Part shown: one piece after another, positions 39,981 to 48,215 of the stretch | Numbering within the stretch: position 1 is the stretch's first letter | How the letters are laid out: every line of letters starts with the position of its first letter | Assembly (NCBI GenBank): GCA_963740555.1 | Contig: CAVUES010000005.1 | Span: 248,001 to 312,000 of the forward strand | Length of the DNA: 64,000 nucleotides | From: Mayfieldus sp963740555 | Lineage (GTDB): Bacteria; Actinomycetota; Thermoleophilia; Solirubrobacterales; 70-9 | Direction: 5' to 3' | Made by a program: the position numbers and the translations under genes | The notes under the pieces: generated by a model | What the model saw: the letters and a program-made list of their open reading frames with translations, nothing else | What the model was told of the DNA's origin: nothing | Database searches by the model: none

Positions 39981-41526
39981 GGGGGGGAGGGACATCGCCG
40001 GTGTTGCAGTCACCGGACCCGAGGTTGCCGTTGTCGGTGAACGGGTTCGATCCGGGGATCGGCTGCGTCGAGCCGCCCGGGCAGCGCTTGTAGACCTTGA
40101 AGTTGAGGCCCTCGAACTGCCGACCAGGGGAGATCGGCTCGAGGGTCCGTGGGCCACCTGGGGCATTGCACTGCGCGGGCGTCGGCTCGGTGACTATCGG
40201 GGGCCCCGGGACGCTGCAGAACACGTTCGCGTTCGCGGGCTGCACGCGCGCGAAGTGGCCGTTGGCGTCATAGAACGCGGTGACCTGCCCGAGCGCGGTG
40301 AAGGCGCCGAACAGGTCCGGCGAGTACGGGCGGGCGAAACGGATGAACGGGAGCGAGGCGTTGCTGGCGTTTACGGCGGCCGGGAAGGCGGTGCGTGCCC
40401 TCGGCTCCAGCTTCGGCAGCGCCTTGACCGAGTCCGCCAGGTCGTTGTTCGCGCCCGGCAGGTTGACGACCTTTCGCAGGTCGGTGAACACCGGAACCGC
40501 TCGATGCAGGACCGGCTGGACCCTGTGCAGGAACGGGTCCAGGTTGCGGGTCGCGACCTTCGAGGTATTGACCAGCGGATCGAGGTCGTCGAGTGCGGCG
40601 CGCAGATTGACGAAGGTCGTATTCGCTTGCCGCAGCGTGCCCGGCAGGACCCCGAGGCTGCGGTCGAAAGCGCGGTTCTGGCTCGCGATCGCGCCGAGAG
40701 CCTTGTTCGAGTTCGAGATCAACCCCGAGAGGTCGTTGCTTCGCTCGCTGACCGCGGTGAAAACGCGTGAGGAGTTGACGATGAAGCTCGTCAGCACGCC
40801 CTCGTCGCGATTCAGCTCCTGGAGCACGCGGTCGGTGGCGCTCAGCGAGGGGGCGAAGTACTTGTAGGTCTTGTTTGCCTGCGGGCCCTTGCCCACGTAT
40901 GTCTGGGAGAACCCCTGGATCAACAGCCGCAGCGACTTGCGAGCCGGACCGTTGAAGGTGTCGAAGAGCTGGTCGAGGTCGACCGGCGTGGTCGTGTCGG
41001 CACCCGTCAACGTCGCGTCCTTGGCAAGCTCAGGGGCGTTGTTGGGCCCAGGCGTGAGCGAGATGTAGTGATTGGCGACGCCGGACAGCGACGTGGCCCG
41101 AATCACCGCCGTCGTACCCTCGTGCAGCGCCTGGTCGACGGTGATCGACACCTCGGCCTGGTTGTCCCCGGTCAGGGAGATGCTGTCGACCGAGCCCGCC
41201 GGAGAGCCGCCGATCAACACCTGGTTTCCCTTCACCAGCTGGCCGCCGGTCTGGAACATCAGGTTGTACTTGTGCCCGCCCCCGCCGCCGAGCAGCACGA
41301 GGGTGACCAGCAGCACTACGGCGATCAGCGCCCCGACGGCGAGCAGGCGCGACGCGATCGAGCCGCGGTCGCGATTACCGGCCGGAGCGCCGTTGCCAGT
41401 TCCTCCCTCTTCTGGGTTGGCTGGCTGGTTTAGCGAATTCGCCGGCGTCGATCCGTCCTTCAACCGGAGTCGCCGAGTCCTCCCACCCGGCGACGTCTTT
41501 CCTGCGCAACGATCGTATCCCAGCAC
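39977..41526 (-). CDS. MCE family protein (first gene of the mce cluster), stop lost by frame slip
   Basis: The open frame starts at GTG 41526 (a start nearer the helix RLLAVGALIAVVLLVTLVLL is possible) and has the MCE domain with VLIGGSPAGSVDSISL and GVANHYISLTPG. Meaningful coding ends at SGDCNTGDVPPP near 39977. As sequenced, it then continues 280 codons out of frame through the second mce gene to 39130. One extra C in the seven-C run (39981-39987) would give TGA in an ATGA overlap, matching the other junctions of the operon. Confidence 0.82.
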
Positions 41527-41625
41527 AGTGCCCGCACGACCTCAATATCGACCACTGCACAGACGTCTTGCATGCCGGGTCACCTCGCTTAACGCCATCT
41601 CAATAGCTGCCTGGCCCGCGCTGTA

Positions 41626-41667
41626 CTGACCCTCGGTCAGACCGCGAGCATCCTGACGTTCGGTCAG
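41626..41667. promoter_or_regulatory. Two operator-like palindromes in the mce/phosphoesterase divergent promoter
   Basis: CTGACCCTCGGTCAG (41626-41640) and CTGACGTTCGGTCAG (41653-41667) are 27 bases apart centre to centre in the 150-base region between the mce cluster and the phosphoesterase gene; the second ends 9 bases before ATG 41677. The pattern suits a TetR-type repressor acting on both directions. Confidence 0.6.
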
Positions 41668-41676
41668 AGTTAAGTA

Positions 41677-42813
41677 ATGCGGACGGCGGTGATCTCCGAC
41701 CTGCACCTGGGCGCGATCGTGTGCACCGATCTCGCGCGCGACCCCGAGCTCTGCATCACGCTCCTCGACGAGCTGGCGGACGCCGACCGCGTGGTGCTGC
41801 TCGGCGACGTTCTCGAGCTGCGCGATCGGCCCGCCGGCGAGATCCTCGAGCTGGCGTCGCCATTCCTCGAGTTGCTCGGCGCTTCGATGGGAGGCGGAGA
41901 GGTGGTGCTGGTCCCCGGCAACCACGACCACCGCCTCGCTGAGGAGCTGCTCGAGCGCCGTTCGCTCGGGGATCCGAAGCGGCTCGGCCTCGAGCATCGG
42001 TTCGGGCCGACCTCGGATCTCGCCGCGCGCATCGCCGAGCGGGTGCGGCCGGCGCAGCTCAGCCTCGCTTATCCCGGCGTGCGCCTGCGCGACGACATCT
42101 GGGCCACGCACGGGCACTACCTCGACTGCCACATGGCGGTTCCGACGATCGAGTGCCTGAGCGCGGCCGTGACAATGCGCGTGGTCGGGGCGATCCCGAA
42201 TCCGGCCTTCCCCGACGACTACGAGCGCGCGATCGGGCCGATCTACGGCTTCAGCTGGGGATTTGCCCAGGCGCGCGGACCGCAGCGAATCGGTGGGCGG
42301 GCACGGCCGACGACGGCGGCGTGGCGGCGGCTGAACGGGGATCGCTCCGGAGGTCTCAGGGGTCGTTTCATGGGCTCGGTGGCGTTCCCGGCCGTCACAC
42401 ACGGGCTTGGGCGGGCGCTGAAGCGCGACTTCCAGACCGACATCTCGCCGCCGGGCATTTCGCGCGCCGGTTTGACCGCGATGCGCGAAGTGTTGGGCCG
42501 ACTCGGCGTGGAGGAGGACTACGTCCTATTCGGTCACACGCACCGACCGGGCCCGATGGAGCGGGACGATCCTTCCCAGTGGCGGCTCGGCGATGGCCCG
42601 CGCCTGCACAGCACCGGGAGCTGGACCTACACGCCGGGGCTCTGCGGCCCGAGCCCGGAGACCAGCCTGTTCTGGCCCGGCACCGTGACCTGGATCGGCG
42701 ACGAAGGCCCGCCGGAACGTCGGGAGCTCCTGCACGGGCGTTCGCACGCCGAGCTGGACGCGGCGGTGCGGCGGACGGTGGCGGCGGGCTCGCGGGCGGC
42801 GTCGAAGGCATAA
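41677..42813 (+). CDS. Calcineurin-like metallophosphoesterase
   Basis: The 378-residue protein has all metallophosphoesterase motifs: DLHLG (residues 8-12), GDVLE at about 48, GNHDH at about 86, an ATHGHY pair at about 146, and FGHTHRPG at about 290. It hydrolyses phosphoester bonds using two metals; the substrate (nucleotide, phospholipid or UDP-DAG-type) is open. A large insert between THGHY and GHTH is family-variable. It is divergent from the mce cluster and shares its operator region. Confidence 0.88.
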   Translation: MRTAVISDLHLGAIVCTDLARDPELCITLLDELADADRVVLLGDVLELRDRPAGEILELASPFLELLGASMGGGEVVLVPGNHDHRLAEELLERRSLGDPKRLGLEHRFGPTSDLAARIAERVRPAQLSLAYPGVRLRDDIWATHGHYLDCHMAVPTIECLSAAVTMRVVGAIPNPAFPDDYERAIGPIYGFSWGFAQARGPQRIGGRARPTTAAWRRLNGDRSGGLRGRFMGSVAFPAVTHGLGRALKRDFQTDISPPGISRAGLTAMREVLGRLGVEEDYVLFGHTHRPGPMERDDPSQWRLGDGPRLHSTGSWTYTPGLCGPSPETSLFWPGTVTWIGDEGPPERRELLHGRSHAELDAAVRRTVAAGSRAASKA

Positions 42814-42936
42814 TTGCGGCGGCTTCGCCGCCTGACAGTCGCTTTTGGCCGGTGCCGCAGGCGCCGGCAGATGCATGTCAGGCTGCGTAGCAGCCGCAAG
42901 TGATGTGCCGCGACACTTTGTGTCGCGGCTTTTTAG
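42814..42936 (+). repeat. REP-like intergenic repeat, two-armed copy
   Basis: A left arm ttgcggcggcttcgccgcct plus gaca (42814-42837) and an inverted right arm tgcatgtcaggctgcgtagc plus agccgcaag (42872-42900) flank a GC hairpin. After them comes gccgcgacactttgtgtcgc plus ggc. Single-arm forms of the same element occur at 2711-2769 and 46995-47050. Confidence 0.7.
42907..42935 (+). terminator. Terminator hairpin with T-run
   Basis: GCCGCGACAC-TTT-GTGTCGCGGC is followed by TTTTTA, downstream of the phosphoesterase gene and before the convergent dehalogenase-like gene. It is part of the two-armed repeat. Confidence 0.75.
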
Positions 42937-43814
42937 TTACTGAGCCAGTCCGCGATCAGCTCGCCGATCCGCTCTCCGGCGTCCTCCTGGAGGAAGTGCG
43001 ACGCGCCCTCGATCGGCTGCGGCTTCGGGCGCCCGATCGCCTCGCAGAAGCGCTCGCCCAGGTGCGGGGGGAGGATCGGGTCCGAGTCGGCCCAGAGCGC
43101 AAGCGTCGGACGGTCGTCCTCGCGCAGCGCCTCCAGGACCCGCTGCCCGGCCTCGGCGCCGGGCGCGTCGGGCTCGGTGGGAAGCATGAGCGGGAAGGCA
43201 CGCGTGCCGGCCTTCGACGCGACGTCAGGAAAAGGCGCCTCGTAGGCCGCGATCACCTCGTCTCCGGGATCGGAGAGGCAGGCACCGCGAACCAGGAACC
43301 CGACCGGCAGGTCCTCGGTCCGTTCGACGAAGTCGTGAAACGCCTGCCAGGCGTCGGTCATCTTCTGATGGCCGGTGAACAGGCCGGTGTCGGTGATCAC
43401 GAGTCGCGAGATCCGGTCCGGGTGCTCGACCGCGAGCCGCAGACCGATCGGGCCGCCCCAATCGTGGACGACCGCTGTCGCGTCGCGCAGGTCGAGGTCG
43501 TCGAGCAGGCCGGCCGTCATCTCAACGTGGCGGTCGTAGGAGTACCAGCCGATGTCGGTGGGCTTGTCGGAGCGCCCGAAGCCGGGCAGGTCTGGGGCGA
43601 TGCAGCGATAGCCCGCGTCGCGGACGGGCGGCATCACCTTGCGCCACAGATACGACCAGGTGGGCTCACCGTGAAAGAAGACGACCGGCTGGCCCTCGCC
43701 CTCGTCGATGTGCGCGAGGCGCAGCCCGTCGAGCTCCCGGTAGCGGGGCTCGAAGGGGAAACCGGGCAACCCGTCGAAGCGCTCGTCTGGAGTGCGAACC
43801 GCGTCGACCGTCAC
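42933..43814 (-). CDS. Haloalkane dehalogenase-like alpha/beta hydrolase
   Basis: The 293-residue protein has the haloalkane dehalogenase signatures. HGEPTWSYLWRK (residues 48-59) carries the halide-contact Glu/Trp, and AVVHDWGGPIG gives nucleophile Asp118 next to halide-binding Trp119. The acid lies in LWADSDP (Asp243/245) and the base is His273 in GASHFLQED. An Asp nucleophile and the two Trp favour subfamily HLD-I, which cleaves carbon-halogen bonds. A fluoroacetate dehalogenase or epoxide hydrolase is the main alternative. The gene lies 5 bases after the large secreted hydrolase. Confidence 0.87.
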   Translation of the reverse strand: MTVDAVRTPDERFDGLPGFPFEPRYRELDGLRLAHIDEGEGQPVVFFHGEPTWSYLWRKVMPPVRDAGYRCIAPDLPGFGRSDKPTDIGWYSYDRHVEMTAGLLDDLDLRDATAVVHDWGGPIGLRLAVEHPDRISRLVITDTGLFTGHQKMTDAWQAFHDFVERTEDLPVGFLVRGACLSDPGDEVIAAYEAPFPDVASKAGTRAFPLMLPTEPDAPGAEAGQRVLEALREDDRPTLALWADSDPILPPHLGERFCEAIGRPKPQPIEGASHFLQEDAGERIGELIADWLSN

Positions 43815-43819
43815 GCGGG

Positions 43820-45949
43820 TCAGGGCCCGGTCCAGGAGCCCGCGTAGCAGGGCCTGCCGCCGCAGGTATCGGTGATCACCCCGTTGGGCTGCAGGAAGCC
43901 GGAGACGAGGTCCTGCTCCGCCAGGGCCCGGCGCGGGAACTCGTGCGGATCCTGGCCGCTTCGATTCGGCGTGTTGGTGAGCGGCGGCGGGTCGACCCCG
44001 ATCGTGTTCGAGGGGTTGGACGGATCGGGCCGCAGCGGCCCGATGTCCCAGTAGAAGATCGCCGAGCCGCCGAACGGGTAGCTGCCGATCCGCGGGATGC
44101 CCCAGAGCTGGTCGACGCCGGGCCAGCGCCCGGGGTCGAGCACCGGCGCGTGGGCGGCCGCGCCGATCGTCCTCGCCTCGGTGTCCGCCGTCCAGGTCGT
44201 CACCTGGTGGTCGCCGAAGCCGACGTCGAGCAGCACCTTGTGCGACGGCGTGTCGGGCAGCGGGTTCGCCGTCATCCGATGCGCGTAGCCGTCGGCCTCG
44301 CCGCGATCCCAGAGCATCTGGATCAGCGAGAGATCGAGAGCCTGAGTCAGCTTGTCGGGATAGCTCGGGTTCAGGACCGCCTCGTAGGTGTCGAAGTCGC
44401 TTGAGCGCTGGAGCAGGACGGAGTAGTTCATGCCCGGGACGCCCAGCGACGCCCGGGTGAAGTCCGGTGATACCGCGGTAAGCGCGCCGCCCAGGATGCC
44501 GCCCTGGCTGTTGCCGTTGTAGTAGAGATGGCTTGGGTCGATCACGGCGGGCGAGGTGGGGGTGCCGTCGACGTGGAAGGCGCCGCTGCTGAGGAAGCCG
44601 GACGGGTTGTCCATCAAACGCCCGAGGTAGAGCTCGTCAAGCAGGCCCTGCTGGGTGCGGTCGACCAGCATCGGGAAGTTCGAAAGGTTCTGCAGGGCAG
44701 CGATCGCAACGGGAACGTCGGCGGACGAGAAGCCGATCTCATCGGTGGCGCAAGACGTGATGTCGGCGCGCTGGCCGAGCGACTCCTGCGCGTCGGACCT
44801 GACTTCCGAGGCGCTGCCGAGCAGACCGTGGCCGTACAGCGACGGACGGCTGGGCCGCGCGCCAGGGTCGATCGCGGCTCGGGGAATCACGCAGTCGAAG
44901 TTGGCCGTCCAGAGGCCGGTCTGGTGCGGCAGACCGTGGGAGTCGAGGCTGAAGGTGCCGCCCGGTGCGCAGGTCGGCGTCAGGTAGCACGGCACGACGA
45001 AGGTCCCCTGCACCTCGCGTGCCGTCGAGGGATTCTGGGTCGCGCTGAAGTTCTGCACGCTGGTCACGGCGAAGGTCGGCCCGTTGCCCTGCACGACCTC
45101 GTCACCGAGATTGGCGTCGCCGAGCTGTGAGAAGGCGTCGTTGCGGATGTGGAGCATCCGCGCGGCGAGGTTCTTGTCGCTGGCGACAGTGAAATCCCAA
45201 GCGAGATAAAGGTCCTTGCGCTTGATGTGCGCCTTGTGCAGCGTCTTGAAGATGCTCTCGAAATGCTTGCGGCGCTGGTTGATCACCAGCGAGTCGGAGC
45301 GCAGCTTGTCGCGGTAGTAGCGGAAGCCGTTCGGGGCGGGAATCGTCTGGCCGCCGGCGGTCTTCAGGTTGCGCAGGGCGACGATGTAGCGGTGCTTGGC
45401 GGCGAAGTCCACAGCCGGGTGGATCAGCAGGGCGACCCGATCGGGATCGGTGGCGTTGGAATCGATCTCCGACCAGATCGGCCAGCGCCTCCCTGTCCTG
45501 GCGTCGATAACGACGATCGGCTGCTTGCGGTCCGAGTAGCTGCCGATGTGGTTGATCGGCACGGCGCCCGTCCTCTGCATCGCGGCGACGCTGTTCAGGC
45601 CCGGCACCTTGACCACGATCGTCTGCCCGGGGCTGAAGCCGTCATTGAAGTTGTAGGGGGCGGTGTCAATCCGCTGGCCGGCGCTGTTGGGCTGGGTCGC
45701 CTCGGTCTTGAGATTTATGCGTCGCCCGGTGGCAGTGCTCCGATCGGTGACCGTGTAGTAGTCATCGGGGAACGGCAGCAAGCAAAGCGAGCCCTGCTGC
45801 TGTCCGATGAAGTCGCAGTGATCGGCGTTGGAGAGGTCCACCGCCGGTGGCGGCTTCGGCTTCGGCCGCGCTGTGGCGCCGCCTGGAATCAGGGCGAAGC
45901 AGGCGCTACAGGCGAATAGCACGACCGACAGTTTCGAGATACCTCTCAT
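43820..45949 (-). CDS. Large secreted alpha/beta-hydrolase-like protein
   Basis: The 709-residue protein has a signal peptide (MRGISKLSVVLFACSACFAL, cleavage near GGATA-RP), many aromatic residues and several Cys. A nucleophile-elbow-like GNSQGGILGG at about 493 and DVGFGDHQVTTWTAD at about 600 suggest an alpha/beta-hydrolase domain in the second half. The first half (FPDDYYTVTDRSTATGRRIN) is of unknown fold. I cannot name the substrate. The gene directly precedes the dehalogenase-like gene on the same strand. Confidence 0.72.
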   Translation of the reverse strand: MRGISKLSVVLFACSACFALIPGGATARPKPKPPPAVDLSNADHCDFIGQQQGSLCLLPFPDDYYTVTDRSTATGRRINLKTEATQPNSAGQRIDTAPYNFNDGFSPGQTIVVKVPGLNSVAAMQRTGAVPINHIGSYSDRKQPIVVIDARTGRRWPIWSEIDSNATDPDRVALLIHPAVDFAAKHRYIVALRNLKTAGGQTIPAPNGFRYYRDKLRSDSLVINQRRKHFESIFKTLHKAHIKRKDLYLAWDFTVASDKNLAARMLHIRNDAFSQLGDANLGDEVVQGNGPTFAVTSVQNFSATQNPSTAREVQGTFVVPCYLTPTCAPGGTFSLDSHGLPHQTGLWTANFDCVIPRAAIDPGARPSRPSLYGHGLLGSASEVRSDAQESLGQRADITSCATDEIGFSSADVPVAIAALQNLSNFPMLVDRTQQGLLDELYLGRLMDNPSGFLSSGAFHVDGTPTSPAVIDPSHLYYNGNSQGGILGGALTAVSPDFTRASLGVPGMNYSVLLQRSSDFDTYEAVLNPSYPDKLTQALDLSLIQMLWDRGEADGYAHRMTANPLPDTPSHKVLLDVGFGDHQVTTWTADTEARTIGAAAHAPVLDPGRWPGVDQLWGIPRIGSYPFGGSAIFYWDIGPLRPDPSNPSNTIGVDPPPLTNTPNRSGQDPHEFPRRALAEQDLVSGFLQPNGVITDTCGGRPCYAGSWTGP

Positions 45950-46141
45950 CCGACTCTCCTACGTTTGGGGCGAGCGCCTGGCAGCCCCGGCGCGCGAACC
46001 GTATCAGCGGGCCGGCGGGGCCACCCCCATCGTTCGTCGAAACCGACAAATCGGCCTCGCCGCCCTGTCTCACCGCCCTTATGTTTATTCCCGCTTGAGC
46101 CCGAATTGACGCGCCCTTAAGTCGTCAATTACAGGCTGAGG

Positions 46142-46942
46142 ATGAAGATGAGAGCGTTGGCACGCACAGTCGCGTTCAGCAACCGCGCCCGTGGGGCCGT
46201 CACGGTCGCGGCATTGCTCTTGGGCGGATGCGGGTCGTCGGGCGGCGACAGCTCAACGGGCGCCGATGCTGGCGGCGGCGAGAAGACCGGGCCGGCGCCG
46301 ATCCAAGTGCCCTACTCCCCCACTATCGAGCCCGCGAATTTCGTCTCCCGGATCGACAACCCCTACCTGCCCTTCAAGCCCGGCACCAGGCTCCGCTACA
46401 AGGGCGTGGCCGAGAACGGGACCACGCCGCAGATCGATGTCGAGCTCGTCACCCAGCGGACGAAGCGAATCATGGGTGTCGATTGCACGGTGGTCCTGGA
46501 CACGGTGAGCTCGAGAGGAAAGCCGATCGAGCGAACCGACGACTGGTACGCGCAGGATCGCCAGGGCAACGTCTGGTACTTCGGCGAGGAGGCCCGAGAA
46601 TTCCGGCACGGGCACTTCGTCAAGGCCAGCGACTCGTGGCAGGCGGGCGTCAAGGGCGCCCAGCCGGGAATCGTCATGGAGGCCCACCCGAAGCGGGGCG
46701 ATGCGTACCGCCAGGAGTTCTACCCCGGTCATGCTCTCGACAAGGGGAAGGTTCTCGGGACCGCCGGGCCGGTGAAGGTCCCCTTCCGGAGCTTCCCGAA
46801 GACGCTGTCGACCATAGAGATCTCGGCCTTGGAGCCGGGGGCGGCGGAGAAGAAGTACTACGCGCGCGGGGTCGGGAACGTCCTCGAGCGGGTGGTGAAG
46901 GGCAACCACGAGCGATTCGCGCTCGTCGGCGTCAGCCAGTAG
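46142..46942 (+). CDS. Lipoprotein of unknown function
   Basis: The 266-residue protein has a lipid-anchor signal with lipobox LLGGC near residue 30, a Gly/Ser-rich linker, and a beta-rich mature domain: FVSRIDNPYLPFKPGTRLRY, DDWYAQDRQGNVWYFGEEAR and AHPKRGDAYRQEFYPGHALD. This domain is common in actinobacteria, but its role is not known to me. It is followed by a REP-like repeat and the convergent M23 gene. Confidence 0.75.
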   Translation: MKMRALARTVAFSNRARGAVTVAALLLGGCGSSGGDSSTGADAGGGEKTGPAPIQVPYSPTIEPANFVSRIDNPYLPFKPGTRLRYKGVAENGTTPQIDVELVTQRTKRIMGVDCTVVLDTVSSRGKPIERTDDWYAQDRQGNVWYFGEEAREFRHGHFVKASDSWQAGVKGAQPGIVMEAHPKRGDAYRQEFYPGHALDKGKVLGTAGPVKVPFRSFPKTLSTIEISALEPGAAEKKYYARGVGNVLERVVKGNHERFALVGVSQ

Positions 46943-46994
46943 GAAAATTGCGGCGACCGGGGGAATGCCCCGAATCGGCCCGGGGCGGCGACTA

Positions 46995-47050
46995 ACTTGC
47001 GGCCGCTACGCGGCCTGACATGCACCTGCGGCGACACTTTGTGTCGCCGC
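46995..47050 (+). repeat. REP-like intergenic repeat, copy 3
   Basis: acttgcggccgctacgcggc, ctgacatgcacctgcg and the hairpin gcgacac-ttt-gtgtcgc match the element at 2711-2769 in inverse orientation. It lies between two convergent genes, where it may end transcription in both directions. Confidence 0.7.
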
Positions 47051-47055
47051 CCAGC

Positions 47056-47913
47056 TCAACTGGTCGGGTCCCAGGCCAGTAGGTAGGGGAGCGGATCGAT
47101 TGGCTGCCCGCCCCCGAACCAGTCGCCCAGCCAGTACTCGAAGTGAAGATGGCAGCCGGTGGCATCCCCGGTCTGCCCGACGACGCCGATCTGCTGACCG
47201 GCGGCGACCGGCGCATTGGTCGCAACATAGGCGGGCGTCGCCAGGTGCATGTAGACGAAGTCGTCGGCGGTGCCGTTGTTGTCGAGCACGATGTAGTTGC
47301 CGGCGGCCGATTGCCAGCCCGCGTACTGGACGGTCGCGTTCATCACCGAGACCAGCGGCGTTCCGCACGCCGCGAGGATGTCCTGTCCCTGGTGGGTGTG
47401 CCCGGAGCGCGGCGCCCCGAAGCCGTCGCCGTAGGTGTGCGGCCCCTGCACGGGGAACACTCCGGGCCCGGGAACGCCGGGGGGCACGGCGCGGATCTTC
47501 AGCTTGCGGGGCGCGCGGTTGGAGCGCCTTCCCCGGTCGTCGAGCACGTATGGACGCGAGGTGAGCGCGCCTGCGGGGACGACCGCCTTCAGCAGGACCG
47601 CGCTGCGGAAAATCGGGGTGACCGGCATCGGGCCGGAGGCGCCGCGGAACACGACCTGCTGGACGTAGTCGAGGAACTCACCCTTGACCTTGACCACAGC
47701 ACCAGGAGTGGCCTTTCGCAGGGCGAGGCATCCGGTCTTGCAGATCGCCCTCGTCACCACCGGGGTGCCGGGCGCCGACACGCCGCCGCCGGAGATCTGT
47801 GCGCCGCCGTTGGACGGGCTCGCCGCAGCCGCCGGGGTCGACATCAGGCCAGCCGCCACGCAGGCAGCAGCCGCCAGGGCGGCGATTTTCGGCCTTGCGG
47901 TCCGGTGGCGCAA
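47056..47913 (-). CDS. Secreted M23-family peptidase under c-di-AMP riboswitch
   Basis: The 285-residue protein starts at TTG 47913 with AGAGGA upstream and a signal peptide (MRHRTARPKIAALAAAACVA, cleavage near PAAA-AS). An Ig-like/TIG-like region precedes the LytM/M23 domain: GHTHQGQDI (zinc His and Asp) and CHLHFEYW (HxH). M23 enzymes cut peptidoglycan cross-bridges, so a cell-wall remodelling role is likely. Upstream lies a c-di-AMP riboswitch, as is typical for actinobacterial cell-wall hydrolases. Confidence 0.88.
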   Translation of the reverse strand: MRHRTARPKIAALAAAACVAAGLMSTPAAAASPSNGGAQISGGGVSAPGTPVVTRAICKTGCLALRKATPGAVVKVKGEFLDYVQQVVFRGASGPMPVTPIFRSAVLLKAVVPAGALTSRPYVLDDRGRRSNRAPRKLKIRAVPPGVPGPGVFPVQGPHTYGDGFGAPRSGHTHQGQDILAACGTPLVSVMNATVQYAGWQSAAGNYIVLDNNGTADDFVYMHLATPAYVATNAPVAAGQQIGVVGQTGDATGCHLHFEYWLGDWFGGGQPIDPLPYLLAWDPTS

Positions 47914-47932
47914 CGAAGTCCTCTCTTCTCAG

Positions 47933-48120
47933 AGCCTGCGGGGTTAGCTGTCGGGCTAGCGCTGAAAGAGCCGCGCTACGAAACCCGTCGGTTTCGTTTC
48001 GCCCCCGGGGCCGTGGCCCCTGAGTTCTGGACGTCGCCTTGCTCGGTCCAGCTGGTTCCCCCGCTCTCGCCGGGCGTGCCCGGAGAGACTCGGCAGGTAT
48101 GTCGTGTGCGTCGCTTCAAA
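47933..48120 (-). promoter_or_regulatory. Cyclic di-AMP (ydaO/yuaA-type) riboswitch
   Basis: The minus strand has the conserved 3-prime block CCCGACAGCTAACCCCGCAG followed by GCTCTGAGAAG, and further upstream the block GAGAGCGGGGGAACCAGC; paired arms around GAGTCTCTCC and the GAAACCGAC/GTTTCGT stem lie between. This fits the ydaO class that senses c-di-AMP and usually turns cell-wall hydrolase genes off. It ends just before the M23 gene start. Confidence 0.88.
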
Positions 48121-48215
48121 CCCACCGTATGAGAAAGGTTTCGGCGATCCTGCACGACCCGCGGCGGGTGGACCATCGTCCGATTCGACGGCGCGGACAG
48201 GCGGCCGAGGGCTAG

